From Acidobacteriota bacterium (GTDB lineage: Bacteria; Acidobacteriota; Blastocatellia; Pyrinomonadales; Pyrinomonadaceae): a DNA stretch of 64,000 bases. The stretch spans positions 372,001 through 436,000 of the forward strand of contig JADJBB010000025.1 in the NCBI GenBank assembly GCA_016703965.1. Direction: 5' to 3'. Below are positions 43,713-52,228 of this stretch, in pieces. Positions within the stretch are counted from its first letter, which is position 1; each line of letters starts with the position of its first letter. Below the pieces are notes generated by a model, which was not told where the DNA came from, made no database searches, and was given only the letters and a program-made list of their open reading frames with translations. The position numbers and the translations under genes are program-made.

Positions 43713-44931
43713 ACTTAACGATCTCGCTTACGACTTTTCCGTTGATCACCACCCCAGTGCAGTGCGTGACCCATTCGAAAGGGTCGCCGTCGTACATTGC
43801 GATGTCGGCGTCTTTGCCTACGGCGATGGAGCCGACGCGGTTGTCGATGCCGAGAAGTTTGGCCGCGTCGATGGTGATCGAGGCGAGAGCATTGCGAAGA
43901 CCGAGGCCGTTGGCGGCAGCCATTCCGGCTTCAAACAGGACGATGCGTGTTTTGGGAACGTAACCTTCGAATCCGCTCTGAAGGGCGAAGGGAACTCCCG
44001 CCGCCTTCAATTTCGAAGCCGTCTCAAGCGAAATATTCGCGCGATCGCCACCTGGCCTCGCCATTGTCGGGTGAACGATGACAGGGAAGCCCGAGGCCTT
44101 GATCTCGTCCATCACGATAGGTGCATCGGAGACGCCGTCGAGGACGATCTTGATGTTGAACTCCTTTGCGATGCGAAGCGCGGTCATTATGTCCTGAGCG
44201 GCTTCGGCGGTGACGAGCAGCGGGATCTCGCGTTTGATGACTCGGGCCATTATGAGGGATTTGAGATCCTTCGCCTTGTCGGTTTTTGCCTCGTTTTCCT
44301 GGGCCTTGATCAGTTCGGCACGCAGCATCGCTGCTTGTTTCGCACGGGTTCCCGGCGAACGTCCCGAGGCATTTGCTCCCGGCCCGAGCGTGACCGCGAT
44401 CATGGCGGTTTGTACGATCGTAGCCTCATCAACGGTATTTCCGATGGTCTTAGCGATCATCGTCTGCCCCGAGGCCAATGCTCCCGGCTGATGTCCGGTA
44501 TGGATCGTTGTGACGCCGTATTGGCGGACGGTTTCGATCAATCTTTCCTGTGCATTATAGGCATCGGTTGCCCGAAGTTCGGGTTGAAAAGACGCACTGC
44601 CATCAAGGGCCATCTGATCGTGGGGCTGATTGAGATAGCCGTTGAGGCCGATGACCGTGTGTGCGTCGATCAATCCAGGCGTGACGACCTTGGCTGAGAC
44701 CACGCGATAATTCGCCGGAATAGTTACCGAAGCCGAGGGCCCGACCGCCGTTATCTTGCCGTCATTTATAAGCACCACGCCATTTGCGATCGGCTCGCCG
44801 GCCATCGTGTAAACCATCTCGCCCTTAACAGCCAGTTGGCCGTAGGCAGTGGGCAGAAAGCAAAAGGCTGCAAGCAGAATTAAAGCGCCGTTGCGAAGGT
44901 AATTCATCATTCTAAATTCAACATTCATCAT
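43711..44931 (-). CDS. amidohydrolase-superfamily protein with lost HxH metal site
   Basis: A 406-aa exported protein (hydrophobic GALILLAAFCFLPTAYGQ; the start may be the ATG at 44910). The amidohydrolase fold is clear: GVVLINDGKITAVGPS, VVTPGLIDAHTVIG, GVTTIHTGHQPGALASGQT and NRVGSIAVGKDADIAMYDGDP. The usual DTHxH strand-1 metal motif is DAHTV, so one metal ligand is missing and the protein may be inactive or use one metal. It starts on the stop codon of the upstream amidohydrolase (TAATG), so the two are coupled and may form a heteromer. Substrate is unknown. Confidence 0.85.
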   Translation of the reverse strand: MMNVEFRMMNYLRNGALILLAAFCFLPTAYGQLAVKGEMVYTMAGEPIANGVVLINDGKITAVGPSASVTIPANYRVVSAKVVTPGLIDAHTVIGLNGYLNQPHDQMALDGSASFQPELRATDAYNAQERLIETVRQYGVTTIHTGHQPGALASGQTMIAKTIGNTVDEATIVQTAMIAVTLGPGANASGRSPGTRAKQAAMLRAELIKAQENEAKTDKAKDLKSLIMARVIKREIPLLVTAEAAQDIMTALRIAKEFNIKIVLDGVSDAPIVMDEIKASGFPVIVHPTMARPGGDRANISLETASKLKAAGVPFALQSGFEGYVPKTRIVLFEAGMAAANGLGLRNALASITIDAAKLLGIDNRVGSIAVGKDADIAMYDGDPFEWVTHCTGVVINGKVVSEIVK

Positions 44932-46253
44932 TATTCGTTACCTCCGTCTTCGTCGCCATCATCATGGGCCATTGCATCCCCGTCGTCGCTGGCTCCTTTA
45001 CCGCCGGCGGCGAAGGTTCTGTCTTCGGCACGTGAGCGGTCAAATACTTTCTTGCCATCGACCCAAGTCTGTTCGACGTGTGTATAAATGCTCAGCGGAT
45101 CACCGGAAAGTATCACGAAATCGGCATCCTTTCCCGATTCCAGCGAACCGATGCGGTCCTGCATATCGAGCATTATCGCTCCGGCCATTGTCATGCCGTA
45201 GAGAGCTTTATCGCGGCTCATCCCGGCTCGAACGGCGACTCCGGCTGAACGCAGGAACCAACGCGAATCGGTGATGCCGTCATCGGTATGAAAACCGACG
45301 AGAGCTCCCGCTTTTTCGAGTGCGGCTCCGTTCTTGTAGTCGACATCGATCGTCTCGATCTTGCCGCCCGGCGAATCGATCATGATTATCGAAGAAGGAA
45401 CTTTCGCCTTGGCGATCTCATCCGCGACTTTCCACGCTTCGCTGACGTGCTGCAGGACGAGCCGGAAGCCGAACTCCTTCTGCAAACGCAAAACCGTCAT
45501 AATGTCATCGTGACGGTGCGTATGAAAATGCACCACGCGTTTCTGATCGAGTACTTCGACGAGAGCTTCCATGGCGAGATCGCGGGGCGGAAGTTTCGTT
45601 TTATCGCCAGCCGCCTTCGCAACTTTTTCTTTGTATTCCTGGGCTTTAATGAAGACTTCGCGGACCAGTGCGGCTGATTTCGCCCGCGTTCCCGGAAACG
45701 AGCCGCCGCCCGCACGGATCGGATTCGTGCCGTTGGCAAACTTGATACCGCCCATGTATTTGCCCGCTTTGTCGTATATCAGCAGGTCATCGATCTTCAC
45801 GGCATCATCACGCAGTTTCAAATAAAGCGTCTGCCCGCTGTCGAGATGGCCGGAGCCGGGCATGATGTTGGCAACGGTAATTCCCCCCGCCTGGGCCCGC
45901 TGAATGCTGGATGCCTGCACATTCACACTATCCAGGATGCGCACATCCGGCTGTATCGGCGATGTAGAATCCGCACCAGCCGGCCCGCCAATATGGCTGT
46001 GCGTATCAACGATGCCTGGCATGATCGTCTTGCCGGCCATATCCACGATCGTCACGTCCGCCGAAAGCCTCACGGTACGAGCATCGCCGACCGCCGTGAT
46101 CTTGCCGTTCTGCACCAGCAATATTCCTTGCTCGATCGGAGCCCCGACGATCGGGATGATGCGAGCATTAATAAACGCCGTCGGCTTCGCCTGCGAAAAC
46201 GCGGGCGTTGCCACAACCAATGCCGCAAAAAGCGACAGAATTAGTCTCTTCAT
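44931..46253 (-). CDS. secreted amidohydrolase (imidazolonepropionase-like)
   Basis: A 440-aa exported metal hydrolase with a signal peptide (ILSLFAALVVATPAFSQ). It has LLVQNGKITAVGDA, the metal motif MPGIVDTHSHIGG (His85, His87), RVVHFHTHRHDDIM with further His ligands, LVLQHVSEAW, LVGFHTDDGITD with the catalytic Asp, and IGSLESGKDADFVILSGDPL. A His/Asp/Gly-rich tail (GDAMAHDDGDEDGG) is low complexity. It is the catalytically complete member of a coupled pair. Similar pairs occur in Acidobacteriota and Bacteroidetes; substrates are not known. Confidence 0.92.
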   Translation of the reverse strand: MKRLILSLFAALVVATPAFSQAKPTAFINARIIPIVGAPIEQGILLVQNGKITAVGDARTVRLSADVTIVDMAGKTIMPGIVDTHSHIGGPAGADSTSPIQPDVRILDSVNVQASSIQRAQAGGITVANIMPGSGHLDSGQTLYLKLRDDAVKIDDLLIYDKAGKYMGGIKFANGTNPIRAGGGSFPGTRAKSAALVREVFIKAQEYKEKVAKAAGDKTKLPPRDLAMEALVEVLDQKRVVHFHTHRHDDIMTVLRLQKEFGFRLVLQHVSEAWKVADEIAKAKVPSSIIMIDSPGGKIETIDVDYKNGAALEKAGALVGFHTDDGITDSRWFLRSAGVAVRAGMSRDKALYGMTMAGAIMLDMQDRIGSLESGKDADFVILSGDPLSIYTHVEQTWVDGKKVFDRSRAEDRTFAAGGKGASDDGDAMAHDDGDEDGGNE

Positions 46254-46352
46254 TTAGCTAAACCTCTCTGAAGTCGTTGTGAAATCTGATAGAGATAAAT
46301 TGCAATGTTATTTGCGGAGTGTCAATTCGGGTGGGTGAAAAGTAAGCGAGGA

Positions 46353-48203
46353 TCAGGTGTTTGCCGGCAGTGAAACCGTGAAAGTAGTCCCCGCAGGCTG
46401 ATTCTGGGTCACTTCAATACGCCCTCCGTGGGCCGTGACGATGCCGTAGCAGACGGCGAGGCCGAGGCCGGTGCCGCGGCCGGCCGGTTTGGTCGTATAG
46501 AAGGGGTCAAAGATCTGGCCGACGACGGCGGCGTCGATCCCGGTGCCGGTATCGGATATTGCGATGACGACATCGGTGTTTGATTGATAGGTTCGGATAA
46601 AAATGTCAGATTGCGGATTGCGGATTGCGGATTGCGGATTATCTGTGCCGGAAACGGACAAATTCAGTGCGGCGTCGGTTCTTGATAGATCAGCGATCCG
46701 CAATCCGCAATCCGCAATCAAAGCGTCCTTTGCATTTAGCAGCAGATTTAGGACTACTTGCTGCAGCTGATCTTCGTCGGCGAATACGGTCGGTAGGTCT
46801 TCGGCGAGATCGGTTCTGATCTCTAGATCCTGGAACGCCTTGTCGAAGCTCGCTAATCGCAACGCAGTTTTTACGACGGCGTTTATATCGACATCCGTTT
46901 TTGCGGCCGGTCTGGACCTGGCGAAGTTGGTCATGTCTTTAGTGACCTGCGTTATTCGCTGGATCTGTTCGGCGATCATATTGAGTTTTTCGCGGGTTTC
47001 TGGCGAGTGGCCTTCCTGGGCTCGCATCATTTGCACGAGGGACGAGATCGATGCGAGCGGATTGTTGACCTCGTGGGCGACTCCGGCCGCGAGCGTGCCC
47101 ATCGCGGCGAGCTTTTCGGCGTGGATGAGCTGGTCGTTGAGGCGTTGGAGTTCGGTAATGTCGGATGCCATCTTGCGGCTCATTTCGTTGAACGAATCCG
47201 CGAGCAGGCCGATCTCATCATTACTCTTGCGCAGGTCGACCTCGGTTCCGTAGGCACCTTTTGTCACTTCGACCGCCGCCAGCGTGATGCGTTGGAGGGG
47301 ACGGGAGACCGTCCTCAGAACAAGCAGCAACAGCAGTAGATTCGGCACAAGGGCTGAGATCACGCTGAAGACCAGATATCGCCGCCAGGCTTCGTAATCC
47401 ATCCCGTTGCGAAACGCCCACCAGACGATCGGCACTTGAAAAAGGGCGAAGCTCACGATGGCGACCGTCGCAATTGTGAGAGCAACCTTGTACGTGATCG
47501 GGAAGAGGCGGAATTGATTTAGTGCCGTTTGAAGTGAAAAGAGCCGGAAATTCAGGATCGCGTACGCATAGATCAGTACGCCTGGAAGCACAAAGATCGC
47601 ACTCAGCGGCAGCAGATCGTAGTTGCCGAAAAAGGGAAGTGCGAGATTTGCGAGCGTCTTGAGGACCCCTGTGATCGCGAGGCCCCAGATTATCGCACCG
47701 ACCTGCTGGCCTTGCTGAGTGCCTTTGTATCTGCGGTATTTACGGAACAATACCACCGCGCCGAAAACAAAGACGAAATAGATATACGCGACAAACGCAT
47801 ACGCCAACGGAGACAGGTCGATGATAAACCGGCCGTCCTGAAAACCGACCTTTTCCCAGAGCAATCCAAAAAGTGCGGCGGGAATCAGGACAATGCCGGG
47901 TGCAAACAGGATCGCTGCCAGGCGACGCGGCGTCCGGGCGTTTTCGGGGAAAACCCAGGCGAAAACGACCATCGCATACTGCATTAAAAGTGCGGTTATA
48001 AAACTCGCTGACGCCCACCAGCCAGCCGTGGTGTTTCGCGGGTAAAAGCTCCAGAAGATGAGGTCTTTTGTGGTCCAGATCGCCAGAAAAGCAATGAACG
48101 CGGCGAAGGTCTGATTCGCACGCTTGCGCGGATCTGCCACGAACACGTAAAAGCCGAGTGCGACGAGCAGAAACAGAGCAAATAGATGGAGAACCACCAG
48201 CAT
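46353..48203 (-). CDS. membrane sensor histidine kinase (7TM, HAMP-like, HisKA, HATPase)
   Basis: A 616-aa kinase. About eight hydrophobic segments (1-310) make the sensor, followed by a HAMP-like linker (about 315-365), HisKA with phospho-acceptor His in VAHEVNNPLASISS and HATPase with N-box LLLNAKDAL, G1 SDTGTGID, F-box FDPFYTTKPAGRGTG and G2 GLGLAVCYGIV. Between the N and G1 boxes about 45 extra residues (ADCGLRIADL...NPQSAIRNPQS) are encoded by inverted heptanucleotide arrays at 46609-46719. They sit in the ATP-lid side loop, so activity may persist. No response regulator lies adjacent. Confidence 0.92.
   Translation of the reverse strand: MLVVLHLFALFLLVALGFYVFVADPRKRANQTFAAFIAFLAIWTTKDLIFWSFYPRNTTAGWWASASFITALLMQYAMVVFAWVFPENARTPRRLAAILFAPGIVLIPAALFGLLWEKVGFQDGRFIIDLSPLAYAFVAYIYFVFVFGAVVLFRKYRRYKGTQQGQQVGAIIWGLAITGVLKTLANLALPFFGNYDLLPLSAIFVLPGVLIYAYAILNFRLFSLQTALNQFRLFPITYKVALTIATVAIVSFALFQVPIVWWAFRNGMDYEAWRRYLVFSVISALVPNLLLLLLVLRTVSRPLQRITLAAVEVTKGAYGTEVDLRKSNDEIGLLADSFNEMSRKMASDITELQRLNDQLIHAEKLAAMGTLAAGVAHEVNNPLASISSLVQMMRAQEGHSPETREKLNMIAEQIQRITQVTKDMTNFARSRPAAKTDVDINAVVKTALRLASFDKAFQDLEIRTDLAEDLPTVFADEDQLQQVVLNLLLNAKDALIADCGLRIADLSRTDAALNLSVSGTDNPQSAIRNPQSDIFIRTYQSNTDVVIAISDTGTGIDAAVVGQIFDPFYTTKPAGRGTGLGLAVCYGIVTAHGGRIEVTQNQPAGTTFTVSLPANT
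46609..46719. repeat. in-frame inverted heptanucleotide arrays
   Basis: About four GCGGATT units run from 46609 to 46640, and three AATCCGC units (the same heptamer inverted) run from about 46699 to 46719, with about 55 nt between. Both lie within the histidine kinase gene and keep its frame, coding for RIADL and NPQSAIRNPQS on the minus strand. Confidence 0.8.
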
Positions 48204-48240
48204 TGCCTAAATCTTACGGTTTACCGACCTGAGAACAAAA

Positions 48241-48900
48241 TTACACGCTCCCAATGTAACTGAGGATGACCGCACATATCGAATACACAATCCCGGTAGA
48301 GACGGGCAGGAAGTATTTCAGTTCGAGGTATTCGCCGTGTTTGAGCAGACGGTGCATTGCATAAAAGGCTGGGAGAGCGAGCATGCCAACCGCCCCGCCT
48401 ATCAGGGCTCCGAAGAAGGCTCCCACTATAAAGAGGAAAACACCGCCAACAGCTCCGCTGATCGCTCCCCAGATAAAGCCTAGAAATGGTAGAAAGAACG
48501 TATAAAAAGTCAGCGAACGGTTGTCGCGGTCATAGAGCAAGCTGCCGACGACTTTCCCAAAAAAATATCCCACGAAAGCCGTTACTGTGTTAACGCCCAT
48601 CAGCAGAGCGACCAACCAGATCTCACTGGGAGCGTTCGATTCGACAACAAATAGAGCAAACAACGAAGCAGGCGGAAATACGCCAAGCATCAGTCCGAGA
48701 TACGCGTAGGTTTTCTTGAAATCCAGTTTGAGAGATAGCGAAGACGCCGTAATTTCGCTTTCTAGTGACGGATAGAACGATTTCCTTTGAGCGATCCTGG
48801 TATTCGCTTCGCAAAGAACCTCAAGATTGTGAGCGATCGCTTCGTCCGTGTTACGTCGATCTAGTTGATCGTAGATGTTGAGGGGGTCCGTGATTTCCAT
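48241..48900 (-). CDS. multi-pass membrane protein of unknown function
   Basis: A protein of about 219 aa from the ATG at 48900, chosen because GGAGAAAG lies 6 bp upstream. A helical soluble N-terminus (about 70 residues) precedes five hydrophobic segments (YLGLMLGVFPPASLFALFVV, LVALLMGVNTVTAFVGYFFG, FLPFLGFIWGAISGAVGGVF, GAFFGALIGGAVGMLALPAF, FLPVSTGIVYSICAVILSYI), several rich in Gly. I do not recognise the family. It overlaps the upstream gene by about 40 bp, so the pair is translationally linked. Confidence 0.7.
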   Translation of the reverse strand: MEITDPLNIYDQLDRRNTDEAIAHNLEVLCEANTRIAQRKSFYPSLESEITASSLSLKLDFKKTYAYLGLMLGVFPPASLFALFVVESNAPSEIWLVALLMGVNTVTAFVGYFFGKVVGSLLYDRDNRSLTFYTFFLPFLGFIWGAISGAVGGVFLFIVGAFFGALIGGAVGMLALPAFYAMHRLLKHGEYLELKYFLPVSTGIVYSICAVILSYIGSV

Positions 48901-49541
48901 ACTTCTTTCTCCAAACCACTGGTCCATTCTCCGTCCTGGGTTTGCCGGGCGGAGATCATTGCCTGAAATTCATCGGCTGCGATCTGATCATGGAGGTGAT
49001 CAGCCAGTTCCAATGCGAGGCTTACTATTTCAAGGCAGTCCGGCCGGATGCCGGCCAGCCGCGAAATGAGCCCGACGAATTCTTCGCGGGCGGCTGAGCG
49101 ATGATCGGCCAGCCGTCTCATATTTTTACGAGCGAGGCAGCGAGATGCAAGTAACTTGTTATTATGGTCGCTTATCTCGAATATCTCGGCATTTGCTTTT
49201 CCGTATTGAACTTCGTCGGCAGCCTCTGATAATCCGATAAAGCGGTAGAAGGTCTCGCGAAATTCGAATAGCAAAGTGATCGATTCGCCCGAGAAGACTA
49301 ACTGTTCGAATTCAAGACGGAGACCTTCGAGACTATCTTGAAGTTCCGCTCTTCGGCGGGTTTCGTTCGAGAAAAACTTACTGATCAGCAACGAAATGGC
49401 GGCCGCGGGCCACAGAAGAAAAGATGTAAGTACTCTCGTCCAGTTAACTCCCGCCTGTCCCGTTTGCCGGTTCGTAGCCTGGAATACAGCAAAGGGCGAG
49501 CCGCATGCGAGATAAATGATAATGAGGTCAATAAGTTTCAT
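48861..49541 (-). CDS. membrane-anchored protein of unknown function
   Basis: About 226 aa from the ATG at 49541, which begins the hydrophobic MKLIDLIIIYLACGSPFAVF; a longer reading from 49613 is less likely. A second membrane helix follows (VLTSFLLWPAAAISLLIS). The rest is a soluble helical domain (about 60-215: SLEGLRLEFEQLVFSG, LFEFRETFYRFIGLSEAADE, LASRCLARKNMRRLADH). No enzymatic motif is present. It is the upstream member of the overlapping pair with the membrane protein at 48241, and both are probably produced together. Confidence 0.65.
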   Translation of the reverse strand: MKLIDLIIIYLACGSPFAVFQATNRQTGQAGVNWTRVLTSFLLWPAAAISLLISKFFSNETRRRAELQDSLEGLRLEFEQLVFSGESITLLFEFRETFYRFIGLSEAADEVQYGKANAEIFEISDHNNKLLASRCLARKNMRRLADHRSAAREEFVGLISRLAGIRPDCLEIVSLALELADHLHDQIAADEFQAMISARQTQDGEWTSGLEKEVWKSRTPSTSTIN

Positions 49542-49770
49542 CCGCAGGGTGAAGAGGCAAGCCTTGTGCCATTTTGGGGTTGAATCTAAATAAGTCGCCG
49601 CAAATCTCCGCAAGTCTATGTAAAATTTGCGTTAAATAATTATTTTTGGAACAACCCGAACCGGTTTGGCGTAATCTTACTGTTTGCAAATCGCAAATAA
49701 ATTCTAAGAACTTTGCAGAATGCAAAAAATACCGGTGTTTTTTATCCGGCACACAAGGAGGGCTAATACC

Positions 49771-49983
49771 ATGGACAGGTCTAAAGTAAAGATAGTGAAA
49801 AAAGCTGACGCGGGAACACTGAAAACCAAAAAACGGAAATCGATAAGTTCCAGAGCGGCCGCACGAGGCATCGTATCAAATGTGACCGGTTGGGTTGCAG
49901 ATCTTAAGGAACGAAAGACCAACGAGACCAAAGCGGCGTTCGATCTTCTTTTTGCTGCCAATCAAAGACCCAGCGAGTCTTAA
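49771..49983 (+). CDS. small basic protein of unknown function
   Basis: A 70-aa protein; the ATG at 49771 is preceded by the strong ribosome-binding site AAGGAGGG. It is very basic at the N-terminus (SKVKIVKKADAGTLKTKKRK), followed by a short helical region (IVSNVTGWVADLKERKTNETKAAFDLLFA). I recognise no family. A nucleic-acid-binding or regulatory role is conceivable from charge alone but is not shown. It is divergent from the membrane-protein pair. Confidence 0.65.
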   Translation: MDRSKVKIVKKADAGTLKTKKRKSISSRAAARGIVSNVTGWVADLKERKTNETKAAFDLLFAANQRPSES

Positions 49984-50161
49984 GCGATCCTCGCTTAAGG
50001 CTAGTTTTTGCAATTCATAAACAACAAGTAATTCATTCTCGCGGTCGTCGTTGGCGGCCGTTTTTTTTCGTTTGTGCGGAGCGAAAGAAGGCGTAGATTC
50101 AGGGTTGCTAGATTTGAAGTTTCATTGCTATGCTAGACAGCAAATTCGGTCTCTAAATATT

Positions 50162-50923
50162 ATGCAAGGTAAAGTGGTCATTATCACTGGGGCAAGCAGC
50201 GGAATTGGCAGAGCCTCGGCACTTTTGTTCGCGAACAGAGGAGCAACCGTGGTAGCTGTTGGGCGAAATGAAAAGGAGCTTGTTTCTCTTGGTAAATCGG
50301 TAAAATCGAAGAACGGTTCGATCAAGCCCCACCTCGCGGACATGACTCAGATGTCACAGCTCGAGCGGATCGCCTCCGAGACGGTCTTTAATCACGGGCA
50401 GATCGATGTGCTTGTGAATTCCGCCGGCATCATTATGAACGGTACGATCGAGACGACCACGCTTGACGAATGGGACAAGATGTTTCAGATAAATCTCCGT
50501 TCGGTATTCGTCCTGACGCAGAAGTGCCTGCCCCACCTTATCGAAACTAAGGGTAATATTGTTAATGTATCGAGTGTGGCGGGTTCGCGTTCATTCCCGA
50601 ATATTCTGGCATACGGAGTTTCAAAAGCGGCATTGGATCAAATGACTAGATGCTCAGCCCTCGAATTAGCTCCTAAAGGTGTTAGGGTAAACGCGGTGAA
50701 TCCGGGCGTCGTAGTGACCAACCTCCATAAACGCGGGGGGATGGATGAAAAAGCCTATGACGCGTTCATTGAACGTTCAAAAGAGACACACCCCATTGGC
50801 CGAGCTGGAACTCCGCAGGAAGTAGCGGAATTGATCTACTTTCTTGCATCGGAAAAAGCGTCCTGGATAACTGGTTCTACGTATCAGATAGACGGTGGGC
50901 GTGCTCAGACCTGTGCGAGATAA
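50162..50923 (+). CDS. short-chain dehydrogenase/reductase
   Basis: A 253-aa SDR from the ATG at 50162 (a longer reading from 50051 lacks the family N-terminus). Motifs are IITGASSGIGRASAL, VLVNSAGIIMNGTIE, Ser in VNVSSVAGSRSF and YxxxK in AYGVSKAALDQM, with a C-terminal YQIDGGR. The fold and length are those of classical NAD(P)H-dependent SDRs; substrate unknown. It is 29 bp from the MBL gene downstream, and the two probably form an operon. Confidence 0.92.
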   Translation: MQGKVVIITGASSGIGRASALLFANRGATVVAVGRNEKELVSLGKSVKSKNGSIKPHLADMTQMSQLERIASETVFNHGQIDVLVNSAGIIMNGTIETTTLDEWDKMFQINLRSVFVLTQKCLPHLIETKGNIVNVSSVAGSRSFPNILAYGVSKAALDQMTRCSALELAPKGVRVNAVNPGVVVTNLHKRGGMDEKAYDAFIERSKETHPIGRAGTPQEVAELIYFLASEKASWITGSTYQIDGGRAQTCAR

Positions 50924-50952
50924 GAGATGTTAGAGATCTAAGCTGAATTGCA

Positions 50953-51729
50953 ATGAAGATCCAAATGCTGCCAAGTTCGATCGACGAGAACGGCCAGGCC
51001 TCGGCCCGTCAGCATCTTCTCTCTCTCGTGATCGACGATAGCGTGGCGATCGATGCAGGCTGCCTCGCGATGGCATGCTCGCAAATGCAGCGTGACAATA
51101 TACGAGACATCATCCTTACGCATACTCATTTAGATCATATTGCCGGCCTTCCAGTGTTCATTGATGATCTTTTCGCTAGTCTCACGGAACCGCTGCGGAT
51201 CCATGCCACGGCTGAAATGATCGAGATCCTCGAACGCGATATATTCAACTGGTCTATCTATCCGCGATTTTCGGAACTTGCCAACGATCACGGCCCGGTA
51301 GTCAAATATTGTGAATTTGAGCGAGGTTCGAGTATCGAGGTTCGACACCTTTCGGTTCGTAGCATCGGAGTAAACCATCCGGTTTCGGCTAACGGATATA
51401 TCGTTTCCGATGGCAAGATTTCCATTGCTATTACGGGAGATACTGCAGAGACTGAAGAGTTTTGGCAGGCTTGTAACTCGACCCCGGACCTGCGTGCGGT
51501 TTTTGTTGAATGCGCATTCCCGGATGAGCTTGTTGAATTGGCATTGGTATCAGAACATTTAACGCCCGGACGCCTGAAGACAGAGCTTGGAAAGCTCACC
51601 GATCGGAATTATCCCGTCTTTGTGATCAATATTAAGCCAATGTATCGCGACCGGGTCATCGCCCAGATCATGGACCAAAATCTCGACCAAGTGGAGATAA
51701 TGTCTGTCGCAAAGATCTACGAGTTTTAA
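50953..51729 (+). CDS. MBL-fold hydrolase, class II cyclic-nucleotide phosphodiesterase-like
   Basis: A 258-aa metallo-beta-lactamase-fold protein. The metal motif is ILTHTHLDHIAGLPVFIDDL, with later ligands in ISIAITGDTAET and SEHLTPGRLKTEL. The layout (short loop after HxHxDH, GDTAET, VFVECAFPDE) matches the class II cAMP phosphodiesterase group (PDEII, CpdP). It could hydrolyse cyclic nucleotides, but assays are lacking and tRNase Z-like relatives exist. It converges with a small minus-strand gene whose stop overlaps this one by 4 bp. Confidence 0.85.
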   Translation: MKIQMLPSSIDENGQASARQHLLSLVIDDSVAIDAGCLAMACSQMQRDNIRDIILTHTHLDHIAGLPVFIDDLFASLTEPLRIHATAEMIEILERDIFNWSIYPRFSELANDHGPVVKYCEFERGSSIEVRHLSVRSIGVNHPVSANGYIVSDGKISIAITGDTAETEEFWQACNSTPDLRAVFVECAFPDELVELALVSEHLTPGRLKTELGKLTDRNYPVFVINIKPMYRDRVIAQIMDQNLDQVEIMSVAKIYEF

Positions 51730-51944
51730 CCTCTGCTTCGCTTTTCCCTGAGAAAATTCAACGCTTCAAACGCGGTTTCGCGGAACTCCCCTTCAATGTC
51801 GTAAAGTTCGACACGTCCATTTCGCAGTACTTTCTTGATCCGAAAGGTGCGCTCTTCGCGAGTGACGCTGTTCATTATTTCCGCCCTGAAGGTCACGAGC
51901 ATTTCGGGTCTTGCCCAAATGCTGGATTGCATGTAACTATTCAT
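51726..51944 (-). CDS. small conserved-looking protein of unknown function
   Basis: A 72-aa acidic/basic beta-rich protein (MLVTFRAEIMNSVTREERTF, RIKKVLRNGRVELYDIEGEF, RETAFEALNFLREK), reminiscent of a small SH3-like barrel. Its ATG lies inside the last codons of the upstream gene (8-bp overlap), so the two are translationally coupled. Its 3' end overlaps the convergent MBL gene by 4 bp. I cannot name a family. Confidence 0.6.
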   Translation of the reverse strand: MNSYMQSSIWARPEMLVTFRAEIMNSVTREERTFRIKKVLRNGRVELYDIEGEFRETAFEALNFLREKRSRG

Positions 51945-52104
51945 CGGTTTCCGGTGGTTTCTTATGTTTTATCTTACGCAGCGAAGGCCGCAGTTTTTCC
52001 TCGGGCTGCTCGCCGCCCATTTTCCTGCTCGGCGGAGCGGTCGGTTTTCTGATGGAATCGAAGACCGGCCGGCCGCCAGGTTTCCCTTTTTTCTTTCCAG
52101 GCAC
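51937..52104 (-). CDS. 55-aa basic protein with GTG start
   Basis: A very small gene. From a GTG at 52104 (an in-frame stop lies two codons upstream, so this is the only start) it encodes a lysine-rich sequence beginning PGKKKGKPGGRPVFDSIRKP and ending in KHKKPPETDE. Codon use is regular and the competing frame looks like noise. It overlaps the start of the 72-aa gene by 8 bp. The Gly/Lys/Pro-rich composition suggests a nucleic-acid- or ribosome-associated tail-like protein, but this is only inference. Confidence 0.6.
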   Translation of the reverse strand: MPGKKKGKPGGRPVFDSIRKPTAPPSRKMGGEQPEEKLRPSLRKIKHKKPPETDE

Positions 52105-52228
52105 GGCTCATTATACCTACTCTTTGCACCAGAAATCCATTGACATTAACGATCAAAAATTTCAGTATTGAACACGTTGGATCTGATTCCTTTCTACAGT
52201 TTGATCTGTGTTCGGTCGATAACGGGCA

